Of a stretch of 64,000 nucleotides of DNA, positions 8,752 through 16,688 are shown piece after piece (the stretch's first letter is position 1; the number at the start of each line of letters is the position of its first letter). The translations under genes were made by a program, and so were the position numbers. Source of the DNA: Paraburkholderia bannensis NBRC 103871 (lineage in GTDB: Bacteria; Pseudomonadota; Gammaproteobacteria; Burkholderiales; Burkholderiaceae); the NCBI RefSeq assembly GCF_000685015.1, contig NZ_BAYA01000027.1:59042-123041 (forward strand), written 5' to 3'. The notes under the pieces were generated by a model. It was not told the origin of the DNA. It saw only the letters and a list, made by a program, of their open reading frames with translations, and searched no databases.

Positions 8752-9149
8752 ATCGATAGAACCCGGTTGGGCTTTCGCACCCCATCAATATGGAGTACGA
8801 ATTGAACTGGATCGCGTTATAACGAATACATCATGTCGCTTCCACGCGCCGCTTCATCCAGCCATCTGGACAGGATTATTATTTGCGCCGTACAGGGAGA
8901 TGAGACATAAACACTTGCACGATAACTTTACGAAGTGTTCGCAAAAAACATACAAACAGTTCCGTGTCGCTACGATTGCGACGCCACATCGCGAAGGCGT
9001 ACGTATCCTTCGACAAAAAAGAGGGTATCGAGCGGAAATTGAAGCAATGGCGCGCGTGGGTACGCAGAGGTGTCCAGGCGCGCGAAGGCGCCTGACGTCA
9101 AGGAGGGAGGTTGCCGGCGATCGACGAAGTGCGATGCGGCGTGACGCTA
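8752..9149. promoter_or_regulatory. 398-bp gap: promoter of the EamA gene, with a TCCAG/CTGGA palindrome
   Basis: No supportable gene. The region is relatively AT-rich and should hold the promoter of the minus-strand EamA gene (start 8751). It contains TCCAG-CCAT-CTGGA at 8857-8870 and a CTGGATC at about 8805. TGGAC-type half sites are known for some MocR regulators (TauR), so control by the adjacent MocR protein is plausible but unproven. Confidence 0.4.
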
Positions 9150-10559
9150 TCAGCCCAGAACGGCTTCTACGGCTGCCGTACGGGCCTGTTCCGCGGTGTA
9201 TTCGAGAAACGCCTGCGCGCGGCGGTCACTCAGATGAACTGCATTCAAACGGGTCCAGGGGGTCGCGCTGCCATCCGGACGGAATAGCGAACCTGGCAGC
9301 AGTTCGATATCGAACTGCCGGGCCCAGGCGGCGAGCAGCGCGGAATCCTCCACGCCCGGCACCCTCGCCCACAGGTTGTAGCCAGCGCTCGACGCGGTGT
9401 GCAACTCCCAGCCTGCTTCATGAAGGCGCCGCTGCGCGTCGGACAGCGACCGGTCGGCCATTCTTCGCAGACGTTCGAGATGCTTGCGATAGGTGCCGCG
9501 TTCGAGCAGCGCCGCAATCACACATTCGCTCAGCCGGGTTCCGGTCGACCCCGTCAACGACTTCAGATCGACCATGCGCTGGATGACTTCCGGATGCGCC
9601 GCGACCCAGCCAACACGCAGCGACGAAGACAGGGTTTTCGAAAAGCCGCCCACGTAGACAACCCGCTGAAGCTGGTCGAGCGCCGCCAGCCGTTGCGTCG
9701 GAACCGCCTGAAAATCCGCGTACACGTCGTCTTCGATGACGGTGAGTTCGTACTGCTCCGCGAGTTGCAGGATGCGAAACGCTGTCTGCGAGTGAAGCGA
9801 GCCGCCGGTAGGATTGTGCAGCGCCGAATTGACCACAAAGACGCTGGGCCGATGCAGCTTGAGCAGGCGCTCAAGTTCGGCGATATCGGGGCCGCGCTCA
9901 TCGCGCGGAACCGCGATCAGACGCGCGCCCTGCACACGCAGGATCTGGAACAGATTAAAGTAGCCCGGATCTTCCACCAGCACGGTGTCGCCGGGCTTCA
10001 CCAACATGCGCGTGAGCAGATCCAGCGCATGGCTGGCGCTTTGCGTCGCGACAATCTGGTGCGCCTGTGTGTCGATGCCGAGACGCCGCAAACGCAGCAC
10101 GATTTGCCTGCGCAACTCCAGTTCGCCCTGGGCCGTTGCATATTCGGTCAGGCATTTACGATCGACGCGCGAAACCTGTTTGATGACCTGCGCAATGCCT
10201 TCGACATCCCGCCAAAGCTCGGGAATGAAACCATTCGACAACAGCAAGGGCGACTGGGCGTCGTGCCGGTCGCGATCGAATTCGTCTTCGCTGGAAACGG
10301 CGGCGTCTTCGTTCGGAAGCTGGATGACGTAATACCCCGAACCGTGCTTCGCCTGGATCAAACCACGCGCGGTTAGCTGGTCGTAGGCTTCGATGACAGG
10401 AAAGCGGCTGATCTTGTGTTCGGTCGCCAGTTGCCGGATAGACGGAAGACGCACCCCGGTCGAGAGTTGCCGCGAGCGGATCAACGTTTCGAGTTGACTG
10501 GCCAGTTGGCGCGAAATGGGTACACGCGCACTCGAATCAAGGTTCAGCTTCACGTTCAT
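9150..10559 (-). CDS. MocR-type regulator (GntR HTH + aminotransferase-like domain)
   Basis: A 469-residue protein. The N-terminal GntR winged helix spans about residues 12-80 (PISRQLASQLETLIRS, RLPSIRQLATEHKISR). The C-terminal fold-type I aminotransferase domain carries the PLP lysine in VGGFSKTL. MocR proteins bind PLP or its aldimine with an amino compound and regulate nearby metabolism or transport genes. The ATG at 10559 follows GGGGAGAATTTG, a good ribosome site; a TTG directly before it is less likely. The EamA gene downstream is the likely target. The upstream DNA holds a GGACTTGGACT direct repeat at 10576-10586 that could be its own operator. Confidence 0.93.
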   Translation of the reverse strand: MNVKLNLDSSARVPISRQLASQLETLIRSRQLSTGVRLPSIRQLATEHKISRFPVIEAYDQLTARGLIQAKHGSGYYVIQLPNEDAAVSSEDEFDRDRHDAQSPLLLSNGFIPELWRDVEGIAQVIKQVSRVDRKCLTEYATAQGELELRRQIVLRLRRLGIDTQAHQIVATQSASHALDLLTRMLVKPGDTVLVEDPGYFNLFQILRVQGARLIAVPRDERGPDIAELERLLKLHRPSVFVVNSALHNPTGGSLHSQTAFRILQLAEQYELTVIEDDVYADFQAVPTQRLAALDQLQRVVYVGGFSKTLSSSLRVGWVAAHPEVIQRMVDLKSLTGSTGTRLSECVIAALLERGTYRKHLERLRRMADRSLSDAQRRLHEAGWELHTASSAGYNLWARVPGVEDSALLAAWARQFDIELLPGSLFRPDGSATPWTRLNAVHLSDRRAQAFLEYTAEQARTAAVEAVLG

Positions 10560-10990
10560 CAAATTCTCCCCGCCCGGACTTGGACTGCGACTATTTCATC
10601 TATAAGCGCGGATTTAGACCATCAAGGATATGCGTAGCATATGACCATGCTCCACAACTCATGCCGGAGTTCAGTCCGCCGACATGACGTGCACTACCCG
10701 CACTCTCCAATCCGCGCTTGTTTCTTGTACTCGTTTTTATCCTGCTCTCAGGTCAAACCGGCCTTCGGATGAAAGTGCCAGCAAGCCGTCGGCGTGCCTT
10801 GGGGCCGGCGGCGATTGCATTTTCATCAGAAGATACAGACCAGTATATCTCAGGCTTTCCCGAGCGTCGATCCATCGTCGAGCTCGTATTCTTTCAATAG
10901 CTGCGCCGCCGAAACCCGCTTGCAAACGCGCCATGACAGAGCCATGCATTCAACATAGGAAGCCGCCCATCGCCACCCATATGACGCATT
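10560..10990. promoter_or_regulatory. 431-bp gap upstream of the MocR gene
   Basis: No gene is supported here; the short frames lack ribosome sites and family features. It contains the MocR promoter region, GGACTTGGACT (10576-10586), CAGTCCGCC (10672-10680) and one copy of the GATAC-N6-GTAT operator (10832-10847, listed separately). Confidence 0.5.
10832..10847. promoter_or_regulatory. Putative TetR-type operator, copy 3 (GATAC-N6-GTATA)
   Basis: GATAC AGACCA GTATA, the same arm spacing as the sites before the tetR gene (23434-23453) and the second HDO gene (25362-25381). It shares GATAC-x-GACCAGT with the latter. It lies 270 bases upstream of the MocR gene, so the regulated promoter is unclear. 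Confidence 0.45.
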
Positions 10991-12241
10991 CTACGAGTTG
11001 AGAAACGCCTCGACGGGATGGCGGGCGCACATCGACACCACGCGCTGACGAATCTCGTCGGCAATTGCTTCGGTACCCATCCTGTCGATCACGTCGCCAA
11101 TCATCTGGGCAATTTCTTCGGCATCGCGGCGCGTCAAGCCGCGTGCGGTAATCGCCGCGGTGGACAGTACGATGCGCGTCCCCGTCAAAGCCGGCTTGAT
11201 CAACGCATGGGTGCGATCGACTTCCACGCTAATGTGCGCGCGAGCGAGCGCAGCCACCAGACGGCCGGCCGGCAGACCCGTGCTGTCGCATTCGATCACA
11301 ACGAGGTGCGACGCCTCGTCTTCGCTCACAACCGGAATGCCGCGCTGTTCCAGACCGTGCCGCAGTGCTCCGGCATTTTCGATCATGCGCGCATCGTACT
11401 GTGCGAAGCCCTCCTCAAGCGCCTCCTTGAGCGCCACCGCCTGCGTCGCCAGCAGGCGCAGGGACGGCGCCACGTTGCAATAGGTACGCACCGCCCGGTC
11501 GAGCGGTTCGCTATAGCGGGCGTTGGCGAGCAGCAAGGTGCCGCGCGGGCCGCGCAAGGGGCCATGAGTGGGCGCTGTCGCCATATCGACCAGACCGAGC
11601 GGGGAGGCTATACGGCCTGCGGCGATTGCACAGGCAAGCGTCGTGAGGTCGACGGCAAACGCCGCGTCGACTGCGTGAACCATTGCCGAAAATCGGGGGT
11701 AGTCGATGCGGGACTGATCCGCTGAAAAGGCAACACGAACGAGCGACGGGCGCGCCTTGGCGATGACTGCCTCGCAAGCGTCGTAATCAGGATGCCCGTT
11801 CGTCATGCCGATCTCGAACTGCGCTTCCGGTTCAAGCTGACCAATCACATTCATGCGCAGCACGTAAGCCACGAAGTATCGCGCCTGCCTGACGAAATCG
11901 ACGACAGCATCGCCTCGTCTGGTCGACGACAGCAGGATGAGGTGATTCGCGCGGCCCGGCGAACTGGCGCGCAGGCTCGCGTAGTTTGCGCCGAACAGTG
12001 TGCAGGCGCGTGCGCGCCCCACCCGCTCGACGGTATCCGTCACACCGTCGATCACCGCCGCCGGGTGTCCCGCTTCGTGCGCCATGGCGCCGTCGAACGC
12101 AGCCAGCTCGGCTGCCTGCCAGGCGGTCGCGCTCACATAATTGCGCGCCTCCACCAGTTCGATATAGCTATCCTGCTTCGCGCGCGCGAGCCAAAGCTGA
12201 TAGGCGATCGTTGGATCGACCGATTCCAATGTTGTAGACAT
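10991..12241 (-). CDS. Serine hydroxymethyltransferase-like protein lacking the PLP lysine
   Basis: A 416-residue protein collinear with GlyA from end to end: YIELVEARNYVS near residue 30, FGANYASL at 83-90, VDLTTLACAIAAG around 197-209, THGPLRGPRG at 225-234, AITARG and CARHPV near the C-terminus. In SHMT the equivalent THK motif supplies the lysine that binds PLP; here it is Gly227 (codon GGC at 11561-11563, three base changes from a Lys codon). The His of VDMAHVAG is also lost. The protein therefore cannot be a normal SHMT: it may bind PLP non-covalently, use another cofactor, or be a binding protein. It is transcribed divergently from the exporter and oxidase genes of the cluster. Confidence 0.88.
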   Translation of the reverse strand: MSTTLESVDPTIAYQLWLARAKQDSYIELVEARNYVSATAWQAAELAAFDGAMAHEAGHPAAVIDGVTDTVERVGRARACTLFGANYASLRASSPGRANHLILLSSTRRGDAVVDFVRQARYFVAYVLRMNVIGQLEPEAQFEIGMTNGHPDYDACEAVIAKARPSLVRVAFSADQSRIDYPRFSAMVHAVDAAFAVDLTTLACAIAAGRIASPLGLVDMATAPTHGPLRGPRGTLLLANARYSEPLDRAVRTYCNVAPSLRLLATQAVALKEALEEGFAQYDARMIENAGALRHGLEQRGIPVVSEDEASHLVVIECDSTGLPAGRLVAALARAHISVEVDRTHALIKPALTGTRIVLSTAAITARGLTRRDAEEIAQMIGDVIDRMGTEAIADEIRQRVVSMCARHPVEAFLNS

Positions 12242-12821
12242 GTGTCAACGCACCGTCTTCGCGTGCGGTTTCAGAATGCACAGGCGCACTACCGCCTCCC
12301 TTGTTCCCTCTGTCAAATCCGGTTCGCATGCCACAAGGAATGCGCATCAACCGGGGTTTCGCAGGGGGCGTGGATAGTTTCGCAGATATGAAGCAGCCTG
12401 CCATGTACAGTCCGCTCCAATCGCGGACAACTGTTCGGCCTGTTTCGCCTGACAGTTCCTCACGCCCGGCGCCTGCCCGAAAATCCGCGAGCGTGGCATC
12501 TCAAGCCTCGCGTCCTCAACGTTCCGGTTGAAACAAGCATCGACTGACCGTGCGTCATTTCCTACCCATCGCATTCCTTATCATTTCCAATCACGTGCGT
12601 TGCGAATTCAATCTTGTCCTGTTCGAAACGATCAATCTTGCCACTACAGTTGCCCGGTGCCCGACGGTACATTTTTCACGTCCTTGGAAGCACCTGAATC
12701 AAGCCTGGCGTCCTGCTTCACCCGGACGAGATCCACCAGCCTGCCGCCGTTGAATCCCATACGAACGACGCGCCGGTTAGTGGAGGATCAAAGCGCCTGG
12801 CAAACAATAGGAAAACACCCA
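12242..12821. promoter_or_regulatory. 580-bp divergent control region
   Basis: Lies between the minus-strand SHMT-like gene and the plus-strand EamA gene and should carry both promoters. No gene is supported within it. An inverted repeat GTCCGC-N7-GCGGAC occurs at 12410-12428; the same CAGTCCGC string occurs before the MocR gene at 10672, which hints at a common regulator. The 3' half is AT-richer than the flanking genes. Confidence 0.45.
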
Positions 12822-13781
12822 ATGCCTGTTCAGTACCTGCTTGGCTCGATCTTCTGCCTGATCGCAACGGTCTCATGGGGTTGCATGTTCCCGGTCATGA
12901 CCCAGGCGCTCAAGCACGTCGACCCGTTTAACTTCACGGCCATCCGCTACAGCATCGCGGTCATCGCCTTCCTGATCGTTCTTGTCAAGCGCGAAGGCAT
13001 CGCTGCCCTGAACCTCAAGAACGAGCGCTACGTCCTCGCGTGGCTGTTTGGCACCGCGGGCTTCGCGGGTTTCGGCTTTCTGGTCTTTCTCGGTCAGGAA
13101 ATGTCGGGGCCGACCGGCGCGCTGACGGCCTCGATCATGATGGCGACCATGCCGCTCATCTCTTTGTTGGTCAACTGGCTGCTGCGCGGCGTCAAACCGC
13201 CGCCCGTTTCGATCGCGCTTATCGTGCTTTCGTTTATCGGCGTTGTTACCGTCATTACGGGGGGCGACTTCTTTGCCCTCTTTAATACCCAGTTCCAGTT
13301 TGCTGCCAATGGCTGCCTGATTCTTGGCGCGCTCTGTTGGGTCATCTATACGACGGGAGCCAGCTATTTCCCGAAGTGGTCACCTTATCGCTACACCACC
13401 ATGACGACGCTGCTGGGTCTCGTCAGTGTTTTCGCGATCGATGCCGTGCTGATCGCGAGCGGCCATGTGGCGATCCCGGCGCAGTCGGCCATCATCGCGG
13501 TCGTGCCGCATCTGCTGTACACCGCGCTGATTGCGGGCTTCGTTGGCGTGCTGGGCTGGAATCTCGGCAACCGCATTGTTACCCCGATGAACGGCGTGCT
13601 GTTCATGGATGTGGTGCCGCTGACCGCGTTCGTCGTGTCGGCGCTGACGGGAACCATCCCGGCCCGCGCCCAGATCATCGGCGCACTGATTTCCGCCAGC
13701 GCACTCATTCTGAACAATCTGTATCAGCGCCGCAGGCTGGCCATGCAAAGTGTCGTGACGTTGCAGAAAGCGAAGGCCTGA
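12822..13781 (+). CDS. EamA/DMT-superfamily transporter of the cluster
   Basis: A 319-residue, 10-segment membrane protein with two EamA halves (first at residues about 5-135 with WGCMFPVMTQAL, second at about 155-300 ending in ISASALILNNLYQRRR). I chose the ATG at 12822, where the first membrane segment begins at once and TAGGA lies upstream; the frame is open for another 98 codons upstream, but that stretch is not protein-like. It heads the plus-strand gene run and is probably the exporter or self-resistance pump for the cluster product (inference). Confidence 0.88.
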   Translation: MPVQYLLGSIFCLIATVSWGCMFPVMTQALKHVDPFNFTAIRYSIAVIAFLIVLVKREGIAALNLKNERYVLAWLFGTAGFAGFGFLVFLGQEMSGPTGALTASIMMATMPLISLLVNWLLRGVKPPPVSIALIVLSFIGVVTVITGGDFFALFNTQFQFAANGCLILGALCWVIYTTGASYFPKWSPYRYTTMTTLLGLVSVFAIDAVLIASGHVAIPAQSAIIAVVPHLLYTALIAGFVGVLGWNLGNRIVTPMNGVLFMDVVPLTAFVVSALTGTIPARAQIIGALISASALILNNLYQRRRLAMQSVVTLQKAKA

Positions 13782-13849
13782 TTTTCCAGTCGCCCTCGCT
13801 ATAGAAAGCTGAATCCCTCATTTTTCCCCCCTATTCTCTTGAGTCGTTG

Positions 13850-14857
13850 ATGAAAACTTTTGACCACGTCCTGAAGCAAACGCGTTCGCTACTCAACCAG
13901 AAGCAAGCACCGGTAGCAGCGTGGCGGGAGATCCAGAGTGAAATCTCGTCGCTTTGCAAAGAGGCATTTTCCCCGTCGCAAGGCAACGCCTACCGGGTCT
14001 TTCACCAGATTCTCTTCGACTTCTATCAACTGACGTTTCTTCCGCCGCACGACGTGCGCGTACAAAACCAGTTCAATCCCGAGATGATCGGCGTTCGCAA
14101 CCTGATGGAACAGGAATGGCGCAATCACCTGCACAGCGAGGTCGCGCAGGAACTGCGTGACGCGACGATTCCCACCGACGGCGAAGAATTTGTCGACTGG
14201 CTGCTTCAACGGCTCGAACAGCATCCTTCGAACGGTCATCCGCTCTACGAATACCTGGAGTCGTCCGCGAAGATCGAAGACTTCGAAATCTTCTTTCAGA
14301 GCGAAATCATCGTCAACAGCATGTTCGAGGAGTTCGTCGCACTGGCCCAGCTGGGGGCGCCCACCTACATCAAGATCGAACTGGCGAAGAACTACTGGGA
14401 CGAAATGGGCAATGGCGTGGACGCGAAGGTTCACACCGAAATGTTCCAGAAGCTGCTCAACCATTTCGGACTTAACCAGGTCGATCTCGATCGCGTCGCG
14501 CACGCCAATCCTGTAGCGCTGGCGCAAGGCAATCTGTTCCTGATGCTGTCGATGCAGCGCAAGCACTTCTACGAAACGATGGGCTTGATCGGCGCCGGCG
14601 AATACCTTGTGCCGAAGCGCTATCAAAAAGTAGTCGATGGATCGCGGCGCGTGGGGCTCAGCGACGACACGCTCGAGTTCTATATCGAGCATATCGGCAT
14701 TGATACCGACCACGCAGACGAATGGTTCCGCAATGCCATCGTTCCGGCCGTGAACGCCACACCTGAGGCTCGCATCGAGATGGCACAGGGAGCCTATTAC
14801 CGCATGCTGCACATTCAGGCATTTTCGGACGTGCTGTTTCACCTGTTCACTCAATAA
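13850..14857 (+). CDS. Haem-oxygenase-like diiron oxidase (HDO family), copy 1
   Basis: A 335-residue helical protein of the iron-containing redox enzyme / haem_oxygenase_2 type. Metal-ligand-like motifs: FFQSE (Glu, about residue 150), YWDEMGNG, KVHTEMF (His), then EHIGIDTDHADEW near the C-terminus. Family members such as UndA, BesC, SznF and FlcE use a labile diiron centre for oxidative decarboxylation, C-C cleavage or N-oxygenation of amino or fatty acids. It is paralogous over its length to the product at 24232-25326. Position 13847 encodes TTG directly before this ATG; I prefer the ATG. It probably performs a key oxidation in the cluster; the substrate is unknown. Confidence 0.88.
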   Translation: MKTFDHVLKQTRSLLNQKQAPVAAWREIQSEISSLCKEAFSPSQGNAYRVFHQILFDFYQLTFLPPHDVRVQNQFNPEMIGVRNLMEQEWRNHLHSEVAQELRDATIPTDGEEFVDWLLQRLEQHPSNGHPLYEYLESSAKIEDFEIFFQSEIIVNSMFEEFVALAQLGAPTYIKIELAKNYWDEMGNGVDAKVHTEMFQKLLNHFGLNQVDLDRVAHANPVALAQGNLFLMLSMQRKHFYETMGLIGAGEYLVPKRYQKVVDGSRRVGLSDDTLEFYIEHIGIDTDHADEWFRNAIVPAVNATPEARIEMAQGAYYRMLHIQAFSDVLFHLFTQ

Positions 14858-14893
14858 CGCCTCGCAACCCTTACATGAGCGTGAAGGAGTGAA

Positions 14894-15865
14894 ATGTCCG
14901 CGAGACTACTAGCGACCGGGATTTACCTGCCGGAAAAATCTGTGCCGGTCGCATCCTTGCTACCCGATGGAGTGGACAGCTATCAGACGGACGTGGTCGG
15001 CATTCATTCGGTACGCCGCGCCGCGCCCGACGAGCACGCCTCCGATCTGGCCATCAAGGCCGGACGCGAGGCACTCAAAGCCTCCGCGCTGGACCCACGC
15101 GATATCGATGTCGTCATTTACTGCGGTATCGGCGTCAACGATCGTGGATTCTGGTCGCCGGCCGCGCGAATTCAGCATGATCTCGGTGCATCGCGCGCTT
15201 TCGCTTTCGATGTCTATCAAGGGTGCGTCAACACGATTCTCGCGCTGAAACTGGCCAGAGATATGTTGAACGCCAATGAAAAACTGGGCGTAGTGCTGAT
15301 CGTGGCCGGTTGCCGGGTGGAAGATGTGATACCCGGGCGCACGACAGGCAACACGTTTTATTCGGACGGCGGCGCTGCGGCGCTTGTCGTCCGCGATGGC
15401 GACGACTGGGTGATCGGGGACGCGTACTTCGAAACCGATGGCTATTTCCATGACGTGTTCTATTCGGGCAGCGGCGGGACGATCGCGCCGCCCACCCACC
15501 CTGATTCACTCGTGGGCTATGGCGTCCAAAACCGCGAAAAGCAGAAGATCGACCTGAAGCCGGTCTTCGACGAAAAGCTCATAGGCGTCATAGAACGGCT
15601 CGCGGGTCACCTCTCGCACCGCGAGATTTACGTGAACCTGTTTAATTACAACCGCCGTCTGACGGCGACACTCAATAGCAGGTTCGCGGGCAGGGTCAGC
15701 GGCTGGCTGGCCAGTTACGAATCTTACGGCCATATGGGCCCTTGCGACCCGATCCTGAACCTGTATTTGGCACGCGAACAACATCAAATTCCGCCGGGCG
15801 CAGTCGTCATCAACGTGGCGGCCGGCATTGGCATGACATGGGGAGGTTGTGCAATTGAACATTGA
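14894..15865 (+). CDS. KAS III (FabH)-like ketoacyl synthase with altered catalytic triad
   Basis: A 323-residue thiolase-fold protein. The nucleophile is present (DVYQGC, Cys111), as are the C-terminal glycine-rich GIGMTWGG and the FabH-like SDGGAAALV. By eye the HQAN helix of FabH aligns with FNYN (250-253), so the triad His is Phe, and the GNTS motif aligns with GHMG, so the Asn is His280. Such deviations occur in FabH relatives that act as acyltransferases or esterases rather than decarboxylative synthases. It is cotranscribed with HDO1 and an SDR, whose start it overlaps. Likely role: formation of a C-C, ester or amide bond with an acyl-CoA/ACP. Confidence 0.85.
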   Translation: MSARLLATGIYLPEKSVPVASLLPDGVDSYQTDVVGIHSVRRAAPDEHASDLAIKAGREALKASALDPRDIDVVIYCGIGVNDRGFWSPAARIQHDLGASRAFAFDVYQGCVNTILALKLARDMLNANEKLGVVLIVAGCRVEDVIPGRTTGNTFYSDGGAAALVVRDGDDWVIGDAYFETDGYFHDVFYSGSGGTIAPPTHPDSLVGYGVQNREKQKIDLKPVFDEKLIGVIERLAGHLSHREIYVNLFNYNRRLTATLNSRFAGRVSGWLASYESYGHMGPCDPILNLYLAREQHQIPPGAVVINVAAGIGMTWGGCAIEH

Positions 15866-16640
15866 CTTCACGCCTGAATTGACACGCGCCGCGCCGCGAA
15901 TTCTGCTTACCGGAGCCAGCGGCGGCATCGGGCGCGATATTGCCCGGCGCTTTGGCCGTGGCGCCAGAATCGGTTTGCATTACCACCACGATCGCTCCGC
16001 TTCGATCGATGAAACGGCCGAAGCCATTCATGCGGCAGGCGGTGAAGTGTTGCCGCTTCAAGCCGATGTCACCCAGCCCGGCAACGTCGACGACATCGTC
16101 GAGCGCTTCACGAAATGGAGCGGCGGCGTGGATATCCTGATCAATAACGCGGGAGCGCTGCCATCGCGCGTGCTGATCGAGGATATGAGCCTGGACACGT
16201 GGAATCACAGTTTCGCGCTCAACGCGAGTTCGGTATTTCTGTTCACCAAAGCCGTCATCCCGTCCATGAAGAAGCAGGCCACGGGCGGCGCGATCATCAA
16301 TATCTCCTCGATCGCCGCAGTGACCGGCGGATCGTCGCGCGCGAGTCACTACGCGAGCGCCAAGGCGGCCGTCTCATGCTTTACGCTCTCGGCCGCGAAA
16401 GAGCTGGCGCCCTACAACATCCGCGTGAACGCCGTCTCGCCTGGCTTTATCGAAACGCCATTTCATGACGGCATTACGGATGCGACTGTGATGAAACAGG
16501 TGGAACTCCAGACGCCCTTGCAAAGAAACGGCACTGCGCGAGACGTCGCCGAGGCTGTCTATTACCTCGCCAGCTCATCGGCGGCATTCGTTACCGGAAC
16601 CGTTCTTGACGTGAATGGCGGCTTGCTGATGCGCAGCTGA
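15849..16640 (+). CDS. Short-chain dehydrogenase/reductase (FabG-like)
   Basis: A 263-residue classical SDR with TGASGGIG (NAD(P) site), NNAG, the catalytic Ser in NISSIAA, HYASAKAA (YxxxK) and a C-terminal DVNGG. The GTG at 15849 lies only 2 bases after GGGAGG; a TTG at 15855 has better spacing, so the exact start is uncertain by two codons. It overlaps the KAS III-like stop, showing translational coupling. Together the two look like a synthase plus ketoreductase pair. Confidence 0.92.
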   Translation: MQLNIDFTPELTRAAPRILLTGASGGIGRDIARRFGRGARIGLHYHHDRSASIDETAEAIHAAGGEVLPLQADVTQPGNVDDIVERFTKWSGGVDILINNAGALPSRVLIEDMSLDTWNHSFALNASSVFLFTKAVIPSMKKQATGGAIINISSIAAVTGGSSRASHYASAKAAVSCFTLSAAKELAPYNIRVNAVSPGFIETPFHDGITDATVMKQVELQTPLQRNGTARDVAEAVYYLASSSAAFVTGTVLDVNGGLLMRS

Positions 16641-16688
16641 CGCCTCATTCATTTATCGACTTGCTCGTAGTAGATAAGGAGATATTTC

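Noticed and set aside
10684..11001. Small open frames in the gap before the MocR gene
   Set aside because: No ribosome site, no recognisable features, overlap with an operator and with the SHMT-like 3' end; unlikely to be genes.
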